From Parasitella parasitica (lineage: Eukaryota > Mucoromycota > Mucoromycetes > Mucorales > Mucoraceae): a DNA stretch of 49,165 nucleotides. The DNA lies in contig MU619323.1 of NCBI GenBank assembly GCA_025201805.1, forward strand, positions 93,966 through 143,130. The letters are read 5' to 3'. Below are positions 31,831 through 42,113 of the stretch, in pieces. The position numbers and the translations under genes are program-made. The notes under the pieces are model-generated. The model was given only the letters and a program-made list of their open reading frames with translations. It searched no databases and was not told the DNA's origin. Every line of letters starts with the position of its first letter. Within the stretch, counting starts at the first letter, position 1.

Positions 31831-32134
31831 CTCGTTGGTTATGATTGTAAATGCAAATTAAAAACTCCAAGTTGCTACGCCACACAGTAATTTTAAACGC
31901 ATAATCTGTGTTTAAAATAGAGTGCAAATAGCAAAAACCAATGGTTTTCGGCTCTTCCTACGTCATCAAATTATAAAAAAAAACCCTGGTCGCGTTGATG
32001 AGCACTGAACGAACCTTTTCTTCTGTTAATCTGAACATTAACAACTGGAAATGGAATCACAGGTATCTAACTTTTATTTCACAATCATTCGAAGGCTAAC
32101 CCTCTTACATTTACAAATGCCTACAATTCTCCAT

Positions 32135-32516
32135 GTGCATTGGAATCCATCTTAATGTGAGGTTCGCCCGTTATGATGGTACGTGTGAGCGTAATGCCTA
32201 CGGTCCTTTGTTGTAACATTTGTGCTGTTAAATATTGCTTCCGGTTCTCTGTTGGTGTGCATTGGAATCCATCTTAATGTGAGGTTCGCCCGTTATGATG
32301 GTACGTGTGAGCGTAATGCCTACGGTCCTTTGTTGTAACATTTGTGCTGTTAAATATTGCTTCCGGTTCTCTGTTGGTGTGCATTGGAATCCATCTTAAT
32401 GTGAGGTTCGCCCGTTATGATGGTACGTGTGAGCGTAATGCCTACGGTCCTTTGTTGTAACATTTGTGCTGTTAAATATTGCTTCCGGTTCTCTGTTGGT
32501 GTGCATTGGAATCCAT
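32135..32516. repeat. 3.1 tandem copies of a 122-bp unit
   Basis: Copies start at 32135, 32257 and 32379, each beginning GTGCATTGGAATCCATCTTA and ending CTCTGTTGGT. A 16-bp partial fourth copy (32501-32516) then diverges. The three full units look identical by eye. The array lies about 300 bp upstream of the passenger gene's start (minus strand) and 160 bp from the terminus at 32681. The identity of copies implies recent expansion. Confidence 0.93.
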
Positions 32517-32680
32517 TTTGTTGCAATTTGTTGAATACAATCTCGAGCTATTCCGTTGTTTTTATTAGTTTTGATTTTAAATGAATACATAACTATTTTT
32601 GAAAATGGATTTAACTTGTCATCGAAATATACACTGATAGACAAAAATTATCCGATTTTCAAGAAATAAAATTACATATA

Positions 32681-33652
32681 CAGTACTTCCACTCTCGATC
32701 TTTCGTTGCATAGGAAGTGATTCTTGTATTGTAGCATTATCCATTACCCAGTAATATTCTTTCATTGTTTCATCTCGATCCATAACATCAAATAATTCAT
32801 TTATAAACTTGATGTAATGTGCTGTCGTTATGCCCTTGGGAGGAGCTTCTACTTCCTCATCTAAATCCATTTCATTTACATCACGTTTCTAACCTTTGTT
32901 TGTTTTACGATTTTTTGTCGTCGATTTACTTCTTGATTTAGGTGGGGGAGGCTTTCTTAATGCAACATGCATTACACCAACAGCTGCGATTGCGCCGATA
33001 ATGATGTGGGTTGTTGCTCCTTTTTCTGCCCATGCCCAGTTATTTTTCATGTTGATATGAAAGCTGGCTTTATCGATAAAAACGCAGTTCTTCAAGAAAT
33101 CAAGATCTGTTTTCGCGTAAATCTGATACCATTCAAACCGTTTTTCCAAATTCTCAGTATCATTTCGAGCAACTGACTCAAATGTTGCATATTTCACCGT
33201 CAAATTGAGAGTTATTTTCATATGATAATGAAGTTGGCTTCTGGAAATGGTCAAACCCTCGAATTGCTTTGTTAAACTCTCTAATACATCATTTACTGTA
33301 GCTTGAGGGTTTTCTTCTACGATTTGCGCAACGAATTTACAATGTTCTTCTGTGACCTTGCTTTTTCTACCTAATAACTTACAAGTTTCAGGGCTTACAG
33401 GGAGCTCGTTTGTTTCTGTGTACTTTTTCCACCATCTTTGAGCTGTCCTTTCATTGATTCCCATTTCATGTGCAATTTTTGCAGTTTCTCTACTGTTGGT
33501 AGACTGCTTCTCGCTATAGCTGTTGTAGGTAGATAATCTAGCGCTATCTTTTTTTTTTTTTTTTAGGTTTTACTGCTTTAACTTCAATAGCTGGTTCTGA
33601 TGATTGCTTTTCGAGGTACTGTTTTTTCGGTGGTTAAACTTCTAAAACAATA
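32681..33652 (-). pseudogene. Second Tc1-type transposase, truncated, with internal terminus
   Basis: On the minus strand the frame covers a helix-turn-helix region (AHEMGINERTAQRWWKKYTE), a catalytic first block with altered sequence (VFIDKASF) and, after an in-frame TAG at 32889-32891, GITTAHYIKFINELFDVMD and YYWVMDNATIQ. Immediately afterwards, instead of the LPPYSPELNPIENFW block, the sequence runs into a Tc1-type end (plus strand TA, then CAGTACTTCCACTCTCGATC at 32681). The third catalytic residue is thus lost. It is a different subfamily from the transposase at 27942-29261 but collinear with it. Its start lies in a Lys-rich stretch near the right TIR. Confidence 0.75.
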
Positions 33653-33815
33653 TTCCTCCTCTCTCATTGAAGACATTGTTTTGTATCTTCGTAGAAAAAC
33701 ATGTGATTCATCTTCTTAATGACAATAAATAGAGGTAAAAGAAAAACGACGACTTCGAAAAAAAAAAATGCGACAACGTTTTTCACAAAACGACTATCTT
33801 TTCAAGACAGACTGT

Positions 33816-34007
33816 AGCCTGAAACGAATTTTGGTAATTAACAAAAACGAACTTTGGAAATCACAACTACGAAAATTGGACTAGTGCAACAGCGAAAATT
33901 GAGCTTGTGCAAAAACGAAAATTGAGCTAAGAACAAAAGCGAAAATTAGGCGGAGATCAAAACGAATTCTGTTTTTAGGTTTACGAAAATTGGGGGTGGA
34001 GGCACTG
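33816..34007 (-). repeat. Right 192-bp terminal inverted repeat
   Basis: Inverted copy of 27512-27703 with the same eight phased TTCG boxes (CGAA on the plus strand), followed by the TA target dinucleotide at 34008-34009. Beyond 192 bp inward the two arms diverge at once. Confidence 0.92.
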
Positions 34008-34009
34008 TA

Positions 34010-34614
34010 TGCTCACGAAGAGCGGGTTTATCATATGAAGGCGAGCTAGAAAAATTCAAAACCATACCCAACCCCCGCCCTTTTCAAACACACAATAACC
34101 CGAATGTAGTATACCATGGCTTGTTGAGGTGATTCAAAGAAGAAGAAATCGTATTGACCCCTGATAAATAATGTATTACTAGCTGTAAGAACTTGTCGTG
34201 TCTTGAGTAAGACGATCAAGCTTAATTTCCTCAAGATTCTCAATAGTCTTAGACAGACAGGCAAACGCCGAAGCCTTTTTAGCAGAAAACACGCTTCAAA
34301 CTAATTACCAAAAGCACTTTTTACCAAAGCTATTGCTTTGGCCATTTAATACAGATACTTCATTAAAATGAACACTATAAAACGAAATCTGCTTTTTTTC
34401 AAATCGACAAAATTTACCAGCAATCAAAGTTGAGCAACCTTCAAACGGAGTGAACAACCGACGGAAAAGTTTAATCTTAAATGTGCACAAGCAATTATCA
34501 CAAAATCACAGTTTTTTTGCCGCTTCTCGTTGTTCTTTAACACATCTCTTCCATTTAACTTATATATAAGTGTCAGTCTATCCATTCATTTCAGCTTTGC
34601 ACAACATTTAAACA
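34010..34614. other. Spacer right of the large TIR element
   Basis: About 600 bp between the element's right end and the alpha/beta hydrolase start. It includes that gene's promoter: TATATAAG lies about 53 nt before the ATG (34560-34567). No gene is supported. Confidence 0.4.
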
Positions 34615-36276
34615 ATGACCCGTAGCATTAAAAGTAATAGCAGCTATTCAAGAGAAAAGCACAATGTCAAAAATATCCGAATTGTGCATCATCCAGAAAC
34701 TGTATCTATTGATGTGAAAAATGCCAATGATACCAGCAGTGTACCTTTTCATGAATACTTGGCTCGAACATGCCCTTCACTGTTTGGATCTAAGGCTCAT
34801 TATACCCCAACTCCTTATTTGAGGTCTAAGCATTTACAGACCATCTATGCTTCGTTATACGATAATAAGACAGCAAAAAATGATGTTACCTATAAGAGGT
34901 GAGTTTTATTTGGAATATATGCATCTATATATGAAAATCAACTTTTATCTTCAAGGCAGATTTTGGAGTTTGTGAATGGAGGTGTTGCTTCCTTGGATTG
35001 GGCTAATCCAGCTATTGCTCTACCAGAAAATACACCTACGCTTGTCATTCTACATGGGTTAACAGGTGGTAGCCATGAAAATTATATTCGAGGGTTACTT
35101 CAGATTGTAAGCATCAATATCCTTCTATCAAATTTTTTCCTGCTAATGTGCTATTCTATTGCATATAGCTCACTAGGCCACCTATCAACTACAGAGCTGT
35201 CGTATACAACGCCAGAGGATGCGGATTTACCAACGTGAATACACCTCAATTATTTAATGCATCTATTACAGACGATCTAAGAGAAGCCCTGAGTCATATC
35301 CAGATGCAAGTAGGAGAAAAGACACCCTTAATTGGCATTGGATTTTCTTTGGGCTCTAATATTCTTGTAAAGGTATATATAATATATAACCTTTTTCTGT
35401 TTTGTGCCTGATCTCAACATAATTTCCAAGTATCTTGGCGAAGAAAAGGAAAAGACGCCTTTGGTCGCTGCAGTTTCTGTTGCCAACCCTTACGATCTCC
35501 TCAAGTAAAAGACCAATATAATAATGTAGTACACAACCAATCTCATTATTCCATTTCGTTTATTAACAGCTCTGGAAAAGTGTTGGATCAAGGTTTCTTT
35601 ACTCGCAATGTTTATTCCGCTCGCATGACAAACAACCTGAAAAGGATCTTCATGAGGTAAATTTCATGCATATGCATTGTGTATAAATAAACACTGCTAA
35701 CACACCGTCAGAAATAAGGATGTCATGCTGACTTGTAAAGATGTCAACGTGGATGAAGTGCTTGCATCCAAGACAATCCGAGAATACGACGATGCATGTA
35801 CGAAGAAAATGTCCAATTACACTACAGTCGACAACTATTATCGCGATGGTAGTTGCGCACGTCTCATTGAGCATGTGCGTGTTCCATTGCTTTGCATCAA
35901 TGCTTTGGATGATCCTATTGCACTGGCTCATTGTATTCCTGTCGATGAGATCAAAATAAACCCTCACATTATTTTAGCTGCTACGAAACACGGTGGTCAT
36001 CTGGGTTGGTTTGAGCATTCTTATAGACCTTGTAGATGGGTTGATAAACCTATTTCTGAATTTGTTGTTGCCATGTTCCAGGTGAATTTTTTTACAATCG
36101 TTTTTTTTTTATGTGTAGCTTTACTAACTTGGGTCTATGTGTATCGCTTGTAGGCGAGTGATTCTCGTCAAGAAGCAACAAAATTAGATACTGACGCTGT
36201 AGTACGCAGCGCCCAAGCAATTAGAAAGGTCAGATTCCCTCCATTAGCCGCCGTCATACCCCCAATGATGAAATAG
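34615..36276 (+). CDS. Alpha/beta hydrolase, EHT1/EEB1/ABHD1-3-like
   Basis: Seven exons (34615-34898, 34956-35106, 35169-35372, 35431-35504, 35570-35656, 35712-36081, 36154-36276) give 430 aa. The family entry motif YLRSKHLQTIYASL is present. The core has LVILHGLTGGSHENYIRGLL (oxyanion loop), YRAVVYNARGCG, then the nucleophile elbow GIGFSLGSNIL (Ser), LCINALDDPIA (Asp) and ATKHGGHLGWF (His), a complete catalytic triad. Yeast relatives make or hydrolyse medium-chain fatty acid ethyl esters; animal ABHD1-3 act on lipids. A lipid ester substrate is therefore likely, the exact one unknown. The short Lys/Ser-rich N-terminus carries no clear TM anchor. It starts about 600 bp from the TIR element but is not part of it. 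Confidence 0.92.
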
Positions 36277-36561
36277 CAGCCTTAATCAACATTTCTTTAT
36301 TGATACATGATAAAAAGGAATAATACAAATCACATAATTTCTCTTGACCAAATAACCTTTAATTCCTAGTATTTGCTTGAACTAATACTTGTTTTGAACT
36401 CCACGTACGAGTTTCTCAACTTACACGCGGCTAAACACAACAGCCACCTTCAACTCTCTTTTTATTAAACAATAAACATATTATGTATTCGTATGAAATC
36501 GAATTAGACCACACAGGTAATCGAATACACTGCTCACAGAATAATCTGCTGCATCTAACAG

Positions 36562-37538
36562 GCTTTTCCTAGCTGACCTCTCTAATCAGACTTTTCAGTT
36601 ATACAAGCTTGGGCCTATTTACGAGTTTCGCAAGGCAACAGCAGCCAGCAAAGAAAAATCGATTGCTGCACAGCTTTGCCAAAACTTGAAATTACAAGAT
36701 GGAAGGCAAACCACACGAAATCAGAAGCAAAAGGACGCTAGCAACATCTTTCAAGGCGACTTGCGTAGATTGCACATTGACCCCGTAAACATACCAGATA
36801 TTAAATCGTACGATCCCGAAATCAAGCCACTTCGAATTACTATAGAAATAATGCAATTCAAGGATAGTAGATTGACAGAACATATATTTTATATGCTTCC
36901 TTCGCCCACGGTACCGCAAAACGAGAAGAAGCCTGGTGCCTTTGAATATTATCCCCTGCTGCTGATCAAAGCTACAAACCAAATAAGACAGGAGATGATT
37001 AATTGGTTTGACAAGAAATACATAGCAACATGCACACCCTTATTCATGTATCCTCTTACCATGGCGGATTCAGTTGACATTTGGATTGACTCGATACTTG
37101 ATTTGCAAGAGAAAATAAGAGTCTATGCATCCGTGCCTGACCAGATGCTGAGGCCGCCGTTGATGCTGGAATATACAACTGGAGATGAGAATTTGTCTAC
37201 GGTCACTGTGAAAATATCACGGCAGCAGGCACTTGAGATTTGTAAGCGTATACCTGACCCTAGACAATTTCTGCGTACATTTGAAGCACATGTGGAGAAC
37301 ACGGCACATTTCAGACTGAATACTCTGACATTGTATCAGGTAACGAGTTCAGTTGCCAATGTACGTAAAGATGGCCATGTGAAGGTATGTCCTGCAAATA
37401 CATAAAAAGTGATTTCATCACACCAACCCGTCAACATAGATCAGCCCACATGCGTACAAATCCTTTGCTATCCGTTTGCTTCAAGGCTGGATTGATTTAG
37501 CAGTAGAAAAAGTATTTCCAGATATTGGTACTTTATGA
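36562..37538 (+). CDS. CENP-L-like kinetochore protein, first exon unresolved
   Basis: Exons 36562-37384 and 37440-37538 are in frame. The N-terminus LADLSNQTFQLYKLGPIYEF fits the CENP-L start (NKTWTLYxLSPLYxF). Near the middle, INWFDKKYIATCTPLFMYPL TMAD parallels the family W-F-x-K-x-F...F/L block, and the C-terminus YQVTSSVANVRKDGHVKISP with LLQGWIDLAVEK parallels VSTSVAxxxxDGKIKI...LLxxLTELA. CENP-L pairs with CENP-N in the inner kinetochore. The likely start ATG at 36483 (MYSYEIELDHT, donor after 36516) joins the acceptor at 36561 one base out of frame, so the first exon is uncertain (assembly error, other exon, or noncanonical site). Assignment is from remembered family patterns and needs a profile search. 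Confidence 0.65.
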
Positions 37539-37708
37539 ATTAATAAACCGAAAATGAAGTGCACTAGATGGTATGTGATGTGGTGCAAGGGGAGGAACGA
37601 GGAGTTGTGCTGCTGGTGCTGGGTGGAGTTTTTATTTGTTTCTTTGTTTGCTTCTCTTTTAGCCCTCTTCCTTTTCTTCTCTTTCTTTTTCGTTATACAC
37701 TGATCACA

Positions 37709-39299
37709 ATGACAAAAGAGACTAATCAGCCCAAGGCCATCAACATTATCCGGCCAAACAACCCTCACAACAACAGCAGCAGCAACAGCATTCTATACAA
37801 CAGCCTTAGTCACAGCAGCAGTGGAAGCACAGCAAGCACGAATTCAAGGCGCACAGGAAGCTCTTTATTAACAAACGGCACTCGCAAGCCGAAAGTAGCA
37901 GGCGCATCCGTACTTAAATCATCGTCAGAAAAGCCCGTCTTGAATCTATACCATCCCCCTTCCAGAAAACCATCGTACGATAATAATTACAGCAATGCCA
38001 CACACAACAAAAGACCGCCCATAGAATTATACAAACCACTGACCAAATCTTTTACTGCTCCCTCATTAGTCGTATCTAATGAATCTAAATCGCATAGCAA
38101 TAACAATAACAATAATGTACAGCACAATAGACCTATATCACCATCCTATGCAAAATCACAGCAACAATATCAGCGTTCAGTGCTGGGCGTCATAAACACT
38201 CCTGTGGCTGCGGCTATTAATACTTTGAATCAAGCAGTTCCATCAGAAGCCGTCAAAAAATCTACATCATCTTCACTAGTAGTAGAGCATCGAAAATTGG
38301 AAGAATCGACTATGGTGAACAGTGTCCTCATAAATCAACATCTAGATGAATTGAAGGACGATGAAGACGATGAAGACGATGACGACGATGACGACAATGA
38401 GGATGCAGAGGAGGGTGATGAAGAGGAGGAGGGTGACGAGGATGAAGAGGAGGAGGAGGGGCCCATAATAAATGAGGCGCGAGTTAATAGAAAGGTAAAT
38501 TGAAGCTTTAATTACCCCTCGTTTTTTTTCTAAAAAGAAAAGGGCATGCTTGTATGCATATATATCACCGTAGATTGCAGATTTAGAATTGTCCATCAAG
38601 TCGCTATTGACAGTAAACGCCATGTTGGAAGCAACTGTCAGAAAACAAGCATTACAATTAAATCAGTTCAAGAAGCAAAGGTCACCAGATGATGGAATGC
38701 ATGTCGATTTTATGTTAGATCATGCTCAATATCAGATGGCGGCAGATCCTGTAAGCTTATGTTTTTCAATGCTCCCTTTATTAGTCAATAACACTTTTGG
38801 CTATATAGAACAATCAGGATGAGGATGAAGATGATTGGGAAAATGATAGTTTATTCCAAAAGTTACGTAAAGTGACAGAGTATATGATTGAACAAGGACA
38901 AAAATCAGTTGCTTTTGAATACAAAATTTTGGGAAGAGTTTTGTCAAATTATTCGGAACTAGAAGATGACGATAATGAACAAGAAGAGGATGATGGCTTG
39001 GGTCAGTCTAAAGAAGGTAAAGATATTGGTGATTGCTTCAAATATCAGATTTTAAAAATTCAGGAACCAAATGTATACTAGATACGATAAACATTGTCAA
39101 TGATACAGCAATGGCAGTAGGAAATTCAAATGCAGAAATAAAAGTTCAACCCAAAACTGAGTCCAACAACGTCATAATACCCAATACTACTAGCATTGCA
39201 ACAAATAAGAAATCTGCTTCTTCAATACCAAAAAACATCAAAAAATACACAAGGAGAAAGACACCGCCAAAGAGCCATGGTATTAATATATCCACATAA
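37709..39299 (+). CDS. Acidic low-complexity protein with coiled coil, unknown
   Basis: Four exons: 37709-38494, 38574-38750, 38809-39016 and 39064-39299 (an alternative acceptor 15 nt earlier would add 5 residues), about 468 aa. The start at 37709 (MTKETNQPKAIN) follows a long pyrimidine-rich stretch. The first 220 residues are Asn/Ser/Pro-rich and probably disordered. A stretch of about 60 residues is almost all Asp/Glu. A coiled coil follows across exon 2 (IADLELSIKSLLTVNAMLEA, TVRKQALQLNQF), then DDWENDSLFQKLRKVTEYMI and another acidic run. The C-terminus is basic (KYTRRKTPPKSHGINIST). I do not recognise the family. The layout suits a nuclear or cytoskeletal scaffold. Confidence 0.6.
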
Positions 39300-39580
39300 C
39301 CACGTGCATTACGATCTGAAGCAATAAAAACCACATAATACGCTATATCCCTGACCTTTCATTCATGAAATGTAACAAAATATGACCCGTGCAATGCTAC
39401 TGATAATAAAGCATACTTCAAAGGCCAACAGAGTAAATACGCATAATTTATTTTGACGCATACAATATAAATGATTAACGAATGATATACAATGCTTAAA
39501 TAAATTGAGACACAAAATCTTCTTTTCATCTACCATCGAGATTGTAGATGGCCAAGCGCTGAAGACCTAAAAATTTGGGA

Positions 39581-40433
39581 TCACTCAATTAATAGACTAT
39601 AAAAAAACGCATTACTTTTTAAACGAGAATGACGAACACTTGGGGAATTTTTGTCTAGTTTGCGTTTGGAAACGAAAACTACTGTGGGAGTATGCATGAA
39701 CACAATATTTTCAGGAATATAAGCATGAGGGGCAGGGGGATTTCTTAAAATCAATGCAGACAACTGAACTATGGGCTTCAATTTCTGGAATAGTGGAAAA
39801 ATTGATTACAGCTGGTGCATTTCGTAATAATTACGAGGCAAGCAGATCTTCTTCAATAACATGACACGATACAACCCATCGTAATTATGATTCATGCAAT
39901 AAACATCACAACAATTACCCTTCACCAGGATACCACAAAGAACTATACCCGAACGTTGTTCAATGTTGACGGCCTTGATTGTGTTTTTCAATTCGCGGCA
40001 TAATTTAATCAAATCATTCACGCTTTTAGTCTTGTTCGACTTGGCCTCAAGAGAAAAAAGAAGAAAATGCTTCAGTGAATCTCTTTGCCGAATCACATAT
40101 CATTGAGTCAGCACCAACAGATTTAGTCAATATAATATTGGTAAAATACATTTTGAAAAGATTGTCGACAGTATCTCTTGCAAGATTAGCTTCATTCACA
40201 TTATTTGTAGAATAATCAGCAAAGTAGGTTCTTGCCAGGTTGTTGAGAATGTCAAACGAGGTAGCACCATCTGGAGTACTTTGTTCATTTTTGAAATAAT
40301 TAATATCTGCTTCTATCTTGACTTGGTCAATGTTTCCAACTGTCATATCACGAGCAAACTTTGAAATTAGATCAGCACGAGCTACTTCCATTTCCACTAG
40401 TTTAAAATATTCAATTTGTTCAATTTCCATCAT
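39581..40433 (-). pseudogene. Broken relative of the passenger ExK protein family
   Basis: Minus-strand pieces in order: a helical N-terminal part from 40433 (MMEIEQIEYFKLVEMEVARA), ending FFS after a frame change near 40050-40090; then HFLLFSLEAKSNKTKSVNDL IKLC with an E-A-K motif, GIVLCGILVKGNCCDVYCMN, YDGLYRVMLLKKICLPRNYY; an in-frame TAA at 39806; and FPLFQKLKPIVQLSALIL. The order ExK strand, Leu/Lys helix, hydrophobic strand pair, and a P-x-helix with LPxL and KPI matches the 483-aa passenger gene at 30005-31830, so both belong to one superfamily, putatively PD-(D/E)XK-like. This copy has at least one frameshift and one stop, and lies outside the TIR element. Confidence 0.65.
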
Positions 40434-42113
40434 AATGTCTTCAGCAAATCAACAATATATGATTTACTAAATCGTTATCAATCAACATGATGCCATTGAG
40501 AGCAAGTTGTTCATGATCATCCCGCCTTCTTGATTGTAGTATCACGGTTATTAGTTGGCAGCTTATATGACGAGCAGGTATTAGCATTGTGTCAAGGCAC
40601 AGACAAACTAATGGATATATCTAATCAGCAGTATTGACTTTTCTATTTGTTCATCAACAGTGATAAAGCACTATCACATTGATCTATTATTTATCAGACC
40701 CTGATGCTGTATTTCTATTGACTGATAGCAGAGAAAGTCGATGGTTTCCTATCTTGTTGGCCACACAGTACAATAAAATTGCTATCAACAACGCCTTGAG
40801 ATTCGACGCATATCTTGTCATGAGACACGGAGCACGTCAAAATCCTTTTGGATAGAATTCAGACACTTCATTGGTCTCGTTCCCGCTAGCAGCACTTTCA
40901 GCCAACTCATTCAAATCACTCAAGACATCAGCACACAGGCTAGCTTGTCCTAATGCCTGAGTTATCTCAGCGGCCTTCAACTTTGTTCTTCTCGCAGTTT
41001 GCGCTTTACCAATCCAGTATTTGACGAAAGGAGCCAGCTCCAGAATCTAATAAGGTGAGTCTCAATTACTTGATCAGAGATATCTCGCTTGCAGAAAATT
41101 TGCTTTCGATGGCTTTCGAAAAGTGGGAAAGCGTATTTTTCTCTCAATCATGCTAGTAATGGCAGTTGTAAGTATGTTTTCTGCAGGTAATAGCTCTCTC
41201 TCGAATCCGCTTTATAAATGTTAAGACATTTGCAATCTTTCCAATTGAGTTGCCAATTGCCAGTTCATAATCACCATAGTTTGTCTATTTCCTTGGTCTG
41301 CCTACCTGGAAAAAAGTTGTAATGCTTGACCCAGGCCTGTAGATTAGGGTGATTCTTTAATCTACATATTACAACAACGATATTCGTTACGCACTCCTAT
41401 CACTGGTAATCTTGAGATACAGCTTGCTAGCAGGGATTCATTTAGAATGAATCAGTAGCAATTTAGATTTGTTTATCGTATTTATGATAATATGACGAGC
41501 CTTGTGCCTGTTCAGAATTGCCTTCAAGTTTGATGGCCACTTGAACACCGTTTTTTAGGGGACCATTGATAATGTCAATGATGTATACCATAACGTTATG
41601 ACTCACGTAAAAATACTGCTAATCATGCGAGCATAATCCATAAAATAAAGGTAATTAAGATTATTTTAGAGATTCGGAACAGCCTCATGTAGGAAATTTT
41701 ATAAAAGATCAAAAAAGTGGATCAATTCGTCCTGCGGATAGAAACTGGCACAACAAGAGAAAAGTGGGCCTCGGACAGATTGTATCTTCGTGCAACATGA
41801 AGCTAATTTTAAAGTGTCTTTTTTTTTTTTATGAAAAAATCTTCAAAGTGCCAATTGGCACGAGAGGCTCTGTTATGTTTTCTTTATTTAGTGTAACTTT
41901 TTTTTTTTTAGTTAGGTTAACAACGAATGTGTCAATGCAAAAATTTTTTTTTTGTAACATTTAACCAACACGGAAAGGACAGCTCCGTTTTTCTTACCAT
42001 ATCTAACTTGTATGATAAACAGGCCATTTTTTTTTAATAAAAAAAAGCTTAACATGTCTTGAACATGAGCATATATGATATTATACACAAATAACTAAAG
42101 CATAGAATTGCAA
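40434..42113. other. Spacer with one exon-like relic
   Basis: About 1.7 kb, AT-rich, with T-tracts near 41820 and 41907. The minus strand 40844-41047 is open for 67 codons directly after an AG, reading ILELAPFVKYWIGKAQTARR and later ASLCADVLSDLNELAESA. It looks protein-like but has no ATG and no partner exon I can find, so it may be a pseudogene fragment. Nothing else is supported. Confidence 0.4.

Larger units (their letters stand above)
27512..34007. mobile_element. 6.5-kb Tc1/mariner-type composite element with passenger gene
   Basis: The element begins CAGTGCCTCCACCCC at 27512 and ends with the reverse complement at 34007. A TA lies on each side (27510-27511, 34008-34009), the Tc1/mariner target duplication. 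The terminal inverted repeats are 192 bp with two mismatches and no gaps. Inside, in order: a DD34E transposase pseudogene (forward), a third Tc1 relic, an intact-looking seven-exon gene (reverse), a 122-bp tandem repeat, and a second transposase pseudogene (reverse). Ordinary Tc1 elements are 1.3-2.4 kb with one gene. The near-identity of the outer TIRs against strongly diverged internal transposases implies the outer ends moved the whole unit recently, with transposase supplied in trans. Confidence 0.85.

Noticed and set aside
32396-32644. Minus-strand frame reading into the 122-bp repeat as a small protein or upstream exon of the passenger gene
   Set aside because: It stops within the second unit encountered, has no donor leading to the passenger gene, and the passenger gene has its own start at 31830.
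32632-32665. TA-CACTGATAGACAAAAATT as another transposon terminus
   Set aside because: Resembles some Tc1/pogo ends but has no inverted partner or associated coding sequence in the window.
35725-35967. Alternative frames and the minus-strand 105-aa frame in the hydrolase exon
   Set aside because: Overlap the catalytic Asp/His exon of the alpha/beta hydrolase, which is fully supported.
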